Below are positions 24,619-33,000 of a stretch of DNA of 64,000 nt, one piece after another. The position numbers and the translations under genes were made by a program. The DNA comes from Pedobacter miscanthi. Lineage in GTDB: Bacteria; Bacteroidota; Bacteroidia; Sphingobacteriales; Sphingobacteriaceae. Location: the NCBI RefSeq assembly GCF_003315595.1, contig NZ_QNQU01000016.1:92085-156084 (forward strand), given 5' to 3'. The notes beneath the pieces were generated by a model. The model saw only the letters and a program-made list of their open reading frames with translations. It was not told the DNA's origin and did no database searches. Each line of letters begins with the position of its first letter. Position 1 is the first letter of the stretch.

Positions 24619-24978
24619 CTATTCAATATAATGTTTAATTGTCCTGTCTACATTCTCGATATCATGCATTACTTCATCATCTGTAAACCGTAGGATATTA
24701 AAGCCCAGCATCCTCAAAACTTTTTCACGTATCTGATCTTTTTCAAACTGACCTTCCAATTGGTGGCTAAGTCCGTCAACTTCAATAACTAGCTTTAGAT
24801 CTTTCGAAAAAAAATCTGCGATGTAGTCTGCTATTGGTCGTTGCCGCAGAAAGGAATAGCCAAGCATTTTTTTGTTGCGTAGTAACTCACACCACATCCT
24901 AATCTCTGCCTTGGTACCATCATTTCGATGAGCCCTGGCAAAAGTTTTCAGTTTACGGTTGTAGTGGTTGTTATCCAT
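24619..24978 (-). CDS. DUF559 (Vsr-like PD-(D/E)XK) nuclease domain protein
   Basis: 119 residues. The DUF559 pattern is complete: ARAHRNDGTKAEIRMWCELL, GYSFLRQRPIADYIADF, LKLVIEVDGLSHQLE with the acidic catalytic core D-x-E-V-D, and FNILRFTDDEV. The fold is that of very-short-patch-repair endonuclease, but the true substrate is unknown; such small genes are often mobile. It is flanked on both sides by similar pyrimidine-rich repeats (24449-24585, 25070-25230), with a clear break in style from the adjacent genes. Confidence 0.85.
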   Translation of the reverse strand: MDNNHYNRKLKTFARAHRNDGTKAEIRMWCELLRNKKMLGYSFLRQRPIADYIADFFSKDLKLVIEVDGLSHQLEGQFEKDQIREKVLRMLGFNILRFTDDEVMHDIENVDRTIKHYIE

Positions 24979-25069
24979 GGCATCTTAAACCTCTTCTTAA
25001 AAACAGAAGGTTGATTGAAGATAGCAATCAATTTGCGCTTTTGATTAATCTTTTACATTAAATCTGGTC

Positions 25070-25230
25070 TTTTTTCATCCCTCTTGCCCCCTTAAAAAGG
25101 GGACGAACTCTCTCACGGATTAAAATGAGGTGATTTATTTTCACGCAATCAGCTTACCCCTTCAAAGGGGGACAGACTTTTCTCTCGGGACAACTTGTCC
25201 CCATTTAAAGGGGGCAGGGGGATGATGCTG
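25070..25230. repeat. G/C-tract palindromic repeats flanking the DUF559 gene
   Basis: Repeated words such as CCCCCTTAAAAAGGGG, CCCCTTCAAAGGGGG and CCCCATTTAAAGGGGGC, each a near-palindrome centred on an A/T core, with CTCTCGGGACAAC between. It sits directly after cysS on the minus strand. Confidence 0.65.
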
Positions 25231-25248
25231 CGAGAAATCGTAAACCGC

Positions 25249-26709
25249 CTAAGCTTTACTCCACGTTGTTCCTTCTTTGCCGTCTTTAAGCTGGATGCCC
25301 AATTCCTGTAATCCGATGCGGATACGATCGGAAGTTGCATAATCTTTATTGGCTTTAGCTTCGGTTCTTAGGTTAATTACCATATCTAAAACGCCATTTA
25401 AATCGTTTCCTCCGGCATCTTCATCCTTCAACCCTAAAATATCGAATACGAAATCGTTGATCAGTTGTTTTAACTTTTCTAAAGCATCAGCAGAGATTTT
25501 TCCTTTACCATCATAAACAGTATTGATTATCCTCACGGCCTCAAAAAGTTCTGCAACTAAAATCGGACTGTTAAAATCATCATTCATGGCTGCAATGCAT
25601 TTCTCTTTCAATGCATCGATATCAAAATCGTTCTGTTCTGAAACCGATAATTTATCCAACAAACCAATTGCCGACATTAAACGGCGGAATCCTTTTTCAG
25701 AGGCATCCAATGCATCATTAGAAAAATCCAAAGTACTGCGGTAGTGTGCCTGTAACATGAAAAACTTCACCGTCATCGGGCTATAACCTTTTTTCAATAA
25801 CGGATGGGCTCCTGTAAACAACTCTAAAGGAAGAAAACCATTCCCAGCCGATTTAGACATCCGCGTGCCATTTACGGTAAGCATGTTGGTATGCATCCAG
25901 TAACGTGCAGGCTGTTTATGGCTGCAGGCCTCAGATTGTGCAATTTCGTTGGTGTGGTGCGTTGCCGCTAAGTCCATTCCACCACCATGAATATCAAATT
26001 CGGCACCCAGATATTTTGCACTCATGGCCGAACATTCGATATGCCAGCCCGGAAAACCCATGCCCCATGGCGATTGCCATTGCATTAAAGTTTCGGGTTT
26101 TGCCTTTATCCAGAGCGCAAAATCTAACCTTCCGCGTTTCTCATCCTGTCCACCCAATTCGCGGGTATTGTTCAGCATATCCTCGAGGTTGCGGTTGGTT
26201 AAAATGGTATAATTATATTCTTTACTGTATTTTTCTACGTCGAAATATACGTTACCATCCACTTCGTAACCATAACCATTGGCAATAATTACCTTAATCA
26301 TTTCAATCTGTTCGATGATGTGGCCGGTAGCCGTAGGTTCGATGCTTGGTGGCTGCGTATTGAACATGCGCAATACATCATGGAAACCCAAAGTATATTT
26401 CTGTACAATTTCCATCGGCTCAAGCTGCTCCAATTTTGCACGTTTTGCAAACTTATCATCCCCCTCATCCCTATCGCCCTCTAAATGGCCTGCATCGGTA
26501 ATGTTTCGCACATAACGTACCTTGTAACCGGCATATTTAAGGTACCTGAAAATTAAATCGAAGGAGATAAAAGTGCGACAGTTGCCCAAATGCACATCGC
26601 TATAAACAGTAGGACCGCAAACATACATCCCAACATTGGGTGCATTTAAGGGTTGAAAAAGTTCTTTTTTGCGTGAAAGCGTATTGTAAAGCTGTAAGCC
26701 AGTATCCAT
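25249..26709 (-). CDS. cysS: Cysteinyl-tRNA synthetase
   Basis: 486 residues. Class I motifs: MYVCGPTVYSDVHLGNCRTF with the zinc ligand C31 and the HIGH-equivalent HLGN at 40-43, GMGFPGWHIECSAMS with further zinc ligands, and the KMSKS-equivalent RMSKS. It attaches cysteine to tRNA-Cys. Length is typical. TACATTTG on the minus strand 6 nt before the ATG is a likely -7 element, leaving almost no leader. It is followed by repeats rather than by a cotranscribed gene. Confidence 0.97.
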   Translation of the reverse strand: MDTGLQLYNTLSRKKELFQPLNAPNVGMYVCGPTVYSDVHLGNCRTFISFDLIFRYLKYAGYKVRYVRNITDAGHLEGDRDEGDDKFAKRAKLEQLEPMEIVQKYTLGFHDVLRMFNTQPPSIEPTATGHIIEQIEMIKVIIANGYGYEVDGNVYFDVEKYSKEYNYTILTNRNLEDMLNNTRELGGQDEKRGRLDFALWIKAKPETLMQWQSPWGMGFPGWHIECSAMSAKYLGAEFDIHGGGMDLAATHHTNEIAQSEACSHKQPARYWMHTNMLTVNGTRMSKSAGNGFLPLELFTGAHPLLKKGYSPMTVKFFMLQAHYRSTLDFSNDALDASEKGFRRLMSAIGLLDKLSVSEQNDFDIDALKEKCIAAMNDDFNSPILVAELFEAVRIINTVYDGKGKISADALEKLKQLINDFVFDILGLKDEDAGGNDLNGVLDMVINLRTEAKANKDYATSDRIRIGLQELGIQLKDGKEGTTWSKA

Positions 26710-27108
26710 ACTGCAAATGTAAGATTTAGTTAGAAAGTTAAAACGTTTAAAATTGTATTGTTAAGCTTATGATTTTTAGCTAACATTTACACGCCGGAAA
26801 GAATGGTTAACTTAAATAGTTTGATTGCTATATTGTTTTATTGTTAGATTGTTTGATTGCTATACTGTTATTCGGAAAGGCACTGTAGTGCTTATCGGTT
26901 ACTGCAGTCCCTCTTTCCGCTGTAGTCGCGAATAAAAATCGGGAGCTGCCGCTCCAATAGGGTTTAGGTGGTACGGTTTGGTGCTTTTGGGTGACAAAGC
27001 CGTGCTAAACTTACGAAGTCGGCCTTAGCGCTGGCCTGTGCGAATTCGTAAGCTGGCCTCAAATAAATTTAAACTTTAACTTAGTTTTATATTAAATCGT
27101 GATTACAA
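26710..27108. repeat. Intergenic stretch with family G palindromes
   Basis: From about 26872 there is TCGGAAAGGCACTGTAGTGC, CTCTTTCCGCTGTAGTCGCG, GGGAGCTGCCGCTCC and TAGGGTTTAGGTGG. A hairpin CTTACGAA/TTCGTAAG occupies 27008-27055. Parts recur at 53150-53285 (GTTTAGGTGGCACAGG) and, inverted, at 27538-27600. The first 160 bp are A/T-rich. No gene found. Confidence 0.65.
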
Positions 27109-27537
27109 ATGGTCGAAATCAGAACAATATCAGAAAAAGATGCCGAAAGTGTAGCCGAGTTATCTACCCAACTTGGTTACGAAAGCAATGCAGAACAAAT
27201 ACTGGCCAGAATCAGGCAGATGAATAACAGTAACGAAAACTGCGCTTATGTTGCCGTACTCGAAAATAAAGTGGTGGGTTGGATCCATGGTTTTTATACA
27301 CTTCGCCTTGAATCTGATGCTTTTGTCGAAATTGGCGGCCTTGTTGTCGATTCTGCTTACCGCAACCAGAAAATAGGAAAACAGTTAATAGATAGCGTAA
27401 ACCTCTGGGCAAAAAAACATGGGGTAAAAAAATTAAAAGTGAGGTGTAATACCAAACGTACCGAAAGCCATCAGTTTTATGAACGAACAGGCTTTAAAGA
27501 GAATAAACGGCAGGTTGCATTTGAAAAAGACCTTTAG
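27109..27537 (+). CDS. GNAT-family N-acetyltransferase
   Basis: 142 residues. Acetyl-CoA-binding motif A is VEIGGLVVDSAYRNQKIGKQL (Q/R-x-x-G-x-G/A type loop as RNQKIGK) and motif B continues at KLKVRCNTKRTESHQFYERTGF. A typical single-domain GNAT, transferring an acetyl group to an unknown amine. No close operon partner. Its gene is bracketed by inverted copies of one palindromic repeat (27008-27055 and 27538-27600). Confidence 0.9.
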   Translation: MVEIRTISEKDAESVAELSTQLGYESNAEQILARIRQMNNSNENCAYVAVLENKVVGWIHGFYTLRLESDAFVEIGGLVVDSAYRNQKIGKQLIDSVNLWAKKHGVKKLKVRCNTKRTESHQFYERTGFKENKRQVAFEKDL

Positions 27538-27600
27538 GCCAGCCAGCTTGCGAAGTATGCCATGCGCGATGGCCTGCGCTGACTTCGCAAGTCGCGCCCA
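27538..27600. repeat. Palindromic repeat, inverted relative of 27008-27055
   Basis: GCTTGCGAAGT and ACTTCGCAAG form a stem, with ATGCGCGATGGCC between. The reverse complement aligns with the element before the GNAT gene over ACTTnCGAAGTC and AAGCTGGCC. Confidence 0.6.
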
Positions 27601-27682
27601 ACAGTTAACCCCCTGAGCGTAGCCGAAGGGTAAACAATTAACCAGTTAACCTTATTTATTACAACCCTCAAACATTTCGGCA

Positions 27683-27714
27683 TTGCAACAATTCAATCCT
27701 ATTCATTAACTTTG
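27683..27714 (+). promoter_or_regulatory. Promoter of lipA
   Basis: TTG at 27683-27685, 21 nt, TAACTTTG at 27707-27714. The ATG follows 4 nt later, so the mRNA should be leaderless or nearly so. Confidence 0.65.
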
Positions 27715-27718
27715 TAGC

Positions 27719-28612
27719 ATGATTGATTTACCGGTAGTACCTGCTGTAACTGAAGTTAAACGCAAACCAGATTGGTTACGCGTAAAATTGCCCGTTGGTA
27801 AAGAATATGCACAAGTTCGTAGCCTGGTGGATACGCATAAGCTGCACACCATCTGCGAAAGCGGAAACTGCCCGAATATGGGCGAATGCTGGGGTGCAGG
27901 TACGGCAACTTTCATGATTTTAGGTAACATTTGTACCCGCAGCTGCTCTTTCTGTGCAGTAGCTACAGGCCGCCCACTAGCAGTTGATGTTGATGAGCCC
28001 AACCGCATTGCCGATTCGGTAAGGTTAATGGGTGTAAAACACTGCGTAATTACCTCAGTAGACCGCGACGATCTAAAAGATGGCGGGTCGATTATCTGGG
28101 CCGAAACTTTACAGGCTATCCGCAGGGAAAGCCCAATCACTACTTTAGAAACCTTAATCCCTGATTTTAAAGGTCAGTGGGATAATTTATACCGCGTTTT
28201 AGAAGAACGCCCTGAGGTGGTATCGCATAATATGGAAACTGTTAAGCGTTTAACCCGTCAGGTGCGTATCCAGGCGAAATACGACAGAAGTTTAGAAGCT
28301 TTAAAAAGAATTTCGGAATTTGGTTTAAGAACAAAAACAGGTATTATGCTTGGCCTTGGCGAAACCGAAGAAGATATTTTCGAAGCCATGGACGATTTAG
28401 TGGCCAATGGTGTTCACATTTTAACATTAGGCCAATACTTACAACCAACCCGCAACCACCATCCGGTTGTAGACTGGATCCACCCAGATACTTTTGCGAT
28501 GTACAAAGAAGCAGGTTTGGCAAAAGGCCTAAAATATGTAGAAAGCGGTCCGTTGGTACGTTCATCATACCATGCAGAAAAACACCTTTTTCCAATTGAA
28601 GGAATAGCCTAA
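27719..28612 (+). CDS. lipA: Lipoyl synthase
   Basis: 297 residues. A radical SAM enzyme that inserts two sulfurs into octanoyl groups on the lipoyl domains of pyruvate and 2-oxoglutarate dehydrogenase and of GcvH. Both iron-sulfur clusters are visible: auxiliary cluster C46-C51-C57 in CESGNCPNMGECW and the radical SAM cluster C72-C76-C79 in CTRSCSFC; the terminal serine ligand is in the VRSSYHAEK motif. Length is typical. It has its own promoter with almost no leader and a terminator just downstream, so it is monocistronic. Confidence 0.97.
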   Translation: MIDLPVVPAVTEVKRKPDWLRVKLPVGKEYAQVRSLVDTHKLHTICESGNCPNMGECWGAGTATFMILGNICTRSCSFCAVATGRPLAVDVDEPNRIADSVRLMGVKHCVITSVDRDDLKDGGSIIWAETLQAIRRESPITTLETLIPDFKGQWDNLYRVLEERPEVVSHNMETVKRLTRQVRIQAKYDRSLEALKRISEFGLRTKTGIMLGLGETEEDIFEAMDDLVANGVHILTLGQYLQPTRNHHPVVDWIHPDTFAMYKEAGLAKGLKYVESGPLVRSSYHAEKHLFPIEGIA

Positions 28613-28639
28613 ACCGATTATCTATTCATCGGTTTTAGA

Positions 28640-28692
28640 ATGTTTTAGAAATCGTACTCTTTAATGGAATGCATTTCTAAAACATTTTTTTG
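28640..28692 (+). terminator. Terminator after lipA
   Basis: ATGTTTTAGAAAT and ATTTCTAAAACAT pair with a 19-nt loop and run into TTTTTTTG. A smaller hairpin, AAACCGAT/ATCGGTTT, precedes it at 28612-28635. Confidence 0.75.
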
Positions 28693-28728
28693 CTTTTAGT
28701 GTTCTGAATTGTATCTTAGTAACCAATA

Positions 28729-29280
28729 GTGACTGCATTAAAAAAATTAACCCTAACTGAGCCGGAACTTGTTCAAGCACTGCAATCGAAAGATCCAGCG
28801 GTACTAAAAACACTGTACAGTATGTATTCGTCGGCGCTATATGGTGTTATTTCACGCATTATTACCCACACCGAACTTGCTGAAGACGTATTACAGGAAA
28901 CTTTCGTTAAAATATGGCAATCGGCAGCACACTACGATAATACCAAAGGACGTTTGTTTACGTGGATGATGAATATTGCCCGCAATTTATCGATCGACAA
29001 ACTCCGTTCTAAAGATTTTAAGAATTCACTCAAAAACCAAGATATAGAAAATAACGTAAGTTTCGTTGATGAACAAAACAAGGTTACGTTTAACCCGGAT
29101 GTTCTTGGTGTTAAGCAACTTGTAGATAACCTTAAACCGGATTTACAAGCAGTTCTTGATTTAGTTTATTACAAGGGTTTCACGCATGTGGAAGCCGCAG
29201 AAAAGTTAGATCTGCCATTAGGTACGGTGAAAACCCGGATCCGCCTGGCTATTATTGAATTGAGAAGGAATTTTAATTGA
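28729..29280 (+). CDS. ECF-type RNA polymerase sigma factor
   Basis: 183 residues from a GTG at 28729. Sigma region 2 is at about 25-95 (LKTLYSMYSSALYGVI; DNTKGRLFTWMMNIARNLSI, the -10 recognition part), region 4 at about 125-180 (VYYKGFTHVEAAEKLDLPLGTVKTRI, helix-turn-helix). It belongs to the sigma-K-like group that pairs with RskA-type anti-sigma factors. The next gene, which overlaps the stop by 4 nt, encodes that partner. A TTTTTTTG / TATCTTAG pair lies upstream. The sensed stress is not shown. Confidence 0.93.
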   Translation: MTALKKLTLTEPELVQALQSKDPAVLKTLYSMYSSALYGVISRIITHTELAEDVLQETFVKIWQSAAHYDNTKGRLFTWMMNIARNLSIDKLRSKDFKNSLKNQDIENNVSFVDEQNKVTFNPDVLGVKQLVDNLKPDLQAVLDLVYYKGFTHVEAAEKLDLPLGTVKTRIRLAIIELRRNFN

Positions 29281-30140
29281 GCGTGGAAAATTTAAAAGCA
29301 TATATCGAATCTGGAGTACTTGAACTGTACGTTTTAGGTGATTTATCACCTGAAGAAGCGTTGCAGGTTGAGGAAATGGCATCTCAAAACCCAGAGGTTA
29401 GAGATGAGATAGCCGCCATTGAGGAGGCTATGGAGCAATATGCTATGCAAAATGCTGTAGAACCATCTGCAGATGTAGAAACAAGATTATTCGAAAAGTT
29501 GGGATTAAGTGAAGTTGAAGAGAATGTGAATGTTCAACCCGAACCAATTTATACTGAAGAACCAAGAATTATACGTTTGGATGGAAGTGATGCTAAAGTG
29601 AGAACTTTACGTTATGCCTTAGTTGCCTGTGTAGCTTTATTGGTAGTAAGTACGGCCGCATTGTTTATTACTTATAACAAGTTAAACGATGCACACGACC
29701 AGATTGCAAGTTTAAGCCTTGATAAGCAAAAATTTGCAGGGATTGTGAGTAAACTGGAATACGAGAACCAGGGTTTGGATAATATCGCTGCAATGGCAGA
29801 AAGTAAGGAATGGGCAACCATCCGCATGACTGGTCAGCCGTTTAGCCCAGCCTCTAAAATGAAGGTATTCTGGAACAAAAAAGATAAAAGTGTGCTGATC
29901 AACTATGTGGCGATGGATTTGCCGAAAGCTGATGCGGAGCACGAATATCAGTTGTGGGCCCTGGTAAATGGCAAACCAGTAAGTTTAGGTGTATTTGGTA
30001 AAACAGATTCAACCAATAATGAAGCACTGGTAAAAATGCAGGCAATACAGGAAGCACAAGCTTTTGCGGTAACTTTAGAACCTATGGGTGGAAGTGTTAA
30101 TCCAACCATGGAGAAACTTACCGTAATGGGCGGCGTTTAA
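29277..30140 (+). CDS. Anti-sigma factor, RskA/anti-sigma-K-like, single-pass membrane protein
   Basis: 287 residues. The cytosolic N-terminus (LELYVLGDLSPEEALQVEEMA) is the usual short anti-sigma helix domain without a zinc HxxxCxxC. One transmembrane helix lies at about 109-130 (ALVACVALLVVSTAALFITY), and the rest is a periplasmic beta-rich domain with WATIRMTGQPFSPASKMKVFW, typical of RskA. It holds the sigma factor until a signal triggers proteolysis; that is the family model. The TTG at 29277 overlaps the sigma stop; a GTG at 29283 is equally possible. Confidence 0.9.
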   Translation: MSVENLKAYIESGVLELYVLGDLSPEEALQVEEMASQNPEVRDEIAAIEEAMEQYAMQNAVEPSADVETRLFEKLGLSEVEENVNVQPEPIYTEEPRIIRLDGSDAKVRTLRYALVACVALLVVSTAALFITYNKLNDAHDQIASLSLDKQKFAGIVSKLEYENQGLDNIAAMAESKEWATIRMTGQPFSPASKMKVFWNKKDKSVLINYVAMDLPKADAEHEYQLWALVNGKPVSLGVFGKTDSTNNEALVKMQAIQEAQAFAVTLEPMGGSVNPTMEKLTVMGGV

Positions 30141-30167
30141 AATAGGCATTATTAACTAAACATATTA

Positions 30168-30203
30168 AATCCCGGCATTGATGAAATGCCGGGATTTTTT
30201 GTT
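30168..30203 (+). terminator. Terminator after the sigma/anti-sigma operon
   Basis: AATCCCGGCATT-GATG-AATGCCGGGATT with TTTTTTG after it: 12-bp stem. Confidence 0.9.
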
Positions 30204-30217
30204 TCCTTCCCGCTTAA

Positions 30218-30296
30218 GCGTCATTTCGACTGAAGCGCAGCGAAATGCCCGCCTGCTTCGGGCAGGGAGAAATCTATCGTTGCAGATTTCTCCACT
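30218..30296. repeat. Intergenic palindromic repeat, family B variant
   Basis: GTCATTTCGACTGAAGCGCAG start, inner hairpin GCCCGCCTGCTTCGGGC, and arms GGAGAAATCTATC / GATTTCTCC. The 3' half lacks the usual CGAAATGACG end. Confidence 0.7.
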
Positions 30297-30306
30297 TTTA
30301 CTCGTC

Positions 30307-30456
30307 TTAGCGTCTCCAAATGCTATTAAGTTAGGTTTTTTAACCACAGATGCACACAGATAAACACGGATTTTATCTGTGTGCGTCCTTTTTATCTGTG
30401 GTTAAATTATATTATCTGGGGTTATTGGCTTAACTTAATAGCATTGTTAGCGTCTC
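30307..30456. mobile_element. Nested inverted-repeat element flanked by 10-bp direct repeats (MITE-like)
   Basis: TTAGCGTCTC occurs at 30307-30316 and again at 30447-30456. Between them, ATGCTATTAAGTTA (30320-30333) and its perfect reverse complement (30431-30444) form outer inverted repeats. Inside is a family C palindrome: TTTAACCACAGAT with ATCTGTGGTTAAA, and ACACAGATAAA with TTTATCTGTGT. The whole could fold into one long cruciform or RNA hairpin. No ORF. Family C relatives at 37537-37630, 38348-38454 and 48277-48364 lack the outer repeat. Confidence 0.55.
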
Positions 30457-30523
30457 GCTGAGATCCACTTTTTTTAAAAAATTCTACCACCTTGGTTCGT
30501 GTCGCCACGAACCAAAAAATAAC

Positions 30524-31225
30524 TTAAGATTTCGCTGCGTATTTCACTTCCTCGTAAGGTTGCACCAACACCCAGCCTTCGCCAAAAAATTCTAACTGGA
30601 ACGATTCGCCGCTTCCCCTGCCGATGAATGAGCCAAAGGTTAAATTGGTTTTGATATTAGGCGTTAAATTTTCCGACCATGCTACAGTCGCATTTGGATC
30701 GGTATAAACAGGCTGGTTGGCTGTAACCCTTAATAAAATCGGTTCGCCATGCGTGGTAATGGCAATGTATCCACTTCCCGATAGTTTTACCTGGAATAAA
30801 CCACCGCTCATCATCCCGGCTATGCTTTTGAGCATTTTTATTTCATTTTTGATGTTTTCTTCCAGGGCTAAAACGTCGTTCCCGTTAACAAAAACCGATT
30901 CATTTTGAAGTTTGATGATTTTTACTTTCTTGCCTTCATCAGCCAGGTACAATTTACCGGTTCCGGTTGCGTGCATCAGCGATGTTCCTTCGCCAGAGAT
31001 GGCTTTCTTTAACAAACCACCCAATCCTTTACTCAACAAACCTTCTCTTTTAAAATCGATGTTACCGATATAAGCTACCATTGATCCGGCTTTAGCTAAA
31101 ATCTTTTGATTTTTTAAGTTAACCTCAAGCAGGGCCGGTTTTTCCAGTTCAAAAAAATCGTTTTCTGCCGGGTTTTCTGCCGATTCCTTAATAAGCTCAT
31201 TCAGCGTATACTCTTTTTGTGCCAT
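30524..31225 (-). CDS. AIM24 family protein (TIGR00266-type)
   Basis: 233 residues, no signal peptide. Glycine-rich beta-structure with the family words MVAYIGNIDFKREG, LMHATGTGKLYLAD, GGLFQVKLSGSGYIAITTHG and SFIGRGSGESFQLEFFGEGWV. The AIM24 family is widespread in bacteria; the yeast namesake is mitochondrial, and the bacterial role is unknown. Monocistronic by position, ending 130 bp before the nnr gene. Nothing unusual. Confidence 0.88.
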   Translation of the reverse strand: MAQKEYTLNELIKESAENPAENDFFELEKPALLEVNLKNQKILAKAGSMVAYIGNIDFKREGLLSKGLGGLLKKAISGEGTSLMHATGTGKLYLADEGKKVKIIKLQNESVFVNGNDVLALEENIKNEIKMLKSIAGMMSGGLFQVKLSGSGYIAITTHGEPILLRVTANQPVYTDPNATVAWSENLTPNIKTNLTFGSFIGRGSGESFQLEFFGEGWVLVQPYEEVKYAAKS

Positions 31226-31338
31226 AATAATTTTTTTCCGTTTTTAAGATATCTGATAAATATTCCCTTAAACTATAAATTATTAACTAGAAACATAGTA
31301 GGATAGCTTCGCTTTTTTTCCACAACCCAATTTTAAAA

Positions 31339-32835
31339 CTATTTGGAGATGAGGATCTTAATCTCCTTTGATATTCTTATTGCCATCTGAGATGCTGTAA
31401 CTACAAAATGATCGTGCGCCAAACCATCTCCAGCTTTGCCATGGATGTAACAAGCCAGAATAGCAGCATCGGTTGCTGAATATTTCTGCGCTACAAAACC
31501 TGCAATAATCCCGGTAAGAATATCACCCATTCCACCCTGGGCCATTGCCGGATTACCGGTTGGGTTAATCAGCACTTTACCTGTTGGCAGGCAGATAAAA
31601 GTATATTGGTTTTTAAGGATAATCACGATCTTGAGCTTTTTTGCCTGTTCTTTAGCCTTTTGCACCCTATCCCACCAACTTTCATGCCCGCCAAACAAAC
31701 GGTCGAATTCTTTTACATGAGGAGTGAGGATACTGTTTGGAGCCAGTTTTTCGATCAGATCAGATCTTTCTCCCAAAATATTCAGCGCATCTGCATCAAC
31801 TACCAAAGGCTGACCAGTGAAGATCAAACTTTCTAATAGCTTTTCATTTTCAGGATTGGTACCTAAACCAGGTCCAATGGCAACCGCCTGGTATTTTTTG
31901 AGGTCTTCAATCCTGGTGTATTCGTCTCTTGGCAACGCCATTACTTCTGGCAAAGTGGTATTAAGTGCTGTTAAACCGCTTTGTGGAATGCAGGCAGTGG
32001 TTAAACCTGCACCGCTATGCAAACACGCCATCGACGAAAGTAAGGCAGCACCCATGGTATTGGTATTGCCGGCTATAATCAGCGCATGACCATAAGTTCC
32101 TTTATGGCTGAACAATTTCCGCGGAAGGAGGATTTTTTGAATATCGCTTTCCCCGATCAAATAAAAATCTGAATCCTGTTTCTGGATAAAGGCTTCATCA
32201 AGATCAATATCTGCTACCTCGAATTTTTCGGTTGCAGCCGTCGATTCGGGAAAGAAAAAATTAATTTTTGGCCGTTGAAAGGAGATGGTTTTATAGGCCT
32301 TAATGCCATTATAATCTTCAGGCTGCTTTCCTTCTGCAAAAAAACCTGTAGGTACATCAACTGCGTATACCTTTTTATTAAGTTTATTGATAGCGCGAAC
32401 CAACTCTTCATAATTACCACTCAAAGGTTTATTTAAACCCGAGCCTAAAATGGCATCGATGATGAGATCTGCCTTTAAATTTTTCAGATCTGATGGCTGG
32501 TTGATATCCGTTTTTTTACATCGCGACTCGTTTATCCGTTGCAGGTTAATGGCAAAATCATCGCTTTGTTTATCACTGAAATTAACAATATAAACCTTCA
32601 CATTATCATAACCGTTGGCTAGCAATAAGTGCGCTATAGCCAATCCATCGCCACCGTTATTGCCTTTTCCGCAAAAAATGGCTACACTTTTAGTGGTATC
32701 AAACTCATCCCTCAAAAAACATTGTACAAATGCCCTGGCTGCTTTTTCCATCAGATCGATAGAAGCAATGGGTTTGTTGGCAATGGTAAACTGATCGGCA
32801 CTGCGCATTTGGGCAGAAGTAAGCAAGGTTCGCAT
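31339..32835 (-). CDS. nnr: Bifunctional NAD(P)HX epimerase / ADP-dependent dehydratase
   Basis: 498 residues. The N-terminal YjeF-type epimerase domain shows CGKGNNGGDGLAIAHLL (about 55-75) and VDVPTGF; the C-terminal ribokinase-like dehydratase shows HKGTYGHALIIAGN, GPGLGTN, VVDADALNIL, TPHVKEF and GNPAMAQGGMGDILTGIIAG. It repairs hydrated NADH and NADPH. The two-domain fusion is usual in bacteria. A convergent terminator is not evident; the plus-strand YiaAB gene starts 165 bp beyond. Confidence 0.95.
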   Translation of the reverse strand: MRTLLTSAQMRSADQFTIANKPIASIDLMEKAARAFVQCFLRDEFDTTKSVAIFCGKGNNGGDGLAIAHLLLANGYDNVKVYIVNFSDKQSDDFAINLQRINESRCKKTDINQPSDLKNLKADLIIDAILGSGLNKPLSGNYEELVRAINKLNKKVYAVDVPTGFFAEGKQPEDYNGIKAYKTISFQRPKINFFFPESTAATEKFEVADIDLDEAFIQKQDSDFYLIGESDIQKILLPRKLFSHKGTYGHALIIAGNTNTMGAALLSSMACLHSGAGLTTACIPQSGLTALNTTLPEVMALPRDEYTRIEDLKKYQAVAIGPGLGTNPENEKLLESLIFTGQPLVVDADALNILGERSDLIEKLAPNSILTPHVKEFDRLFGGHESWWDRVQKAKEQAKKLKIVIILKNQYTFICLPTGKVLINPTGNPAMAQGGMGDILTGIIAGFVAQKYSATDAAILACYIHGKAGDGLAHDHFVVTASQMAIRISKEIKILISK

Positions 32836-33000
32836 ATCACTAAGGTAAGGGTATACAGCTATAATGCAAAAGATCCGGTTTTGTTTGATTTTTAAAGCAA
32901 TATTCCTGTTTCTAAAAAAAGTTAGCTTAGTGTCTTTTTATTTTTATACCTTTTCCCAATCTTTAACGTTTTGTAAAGAATTAAATTAAATCTCAAAACA

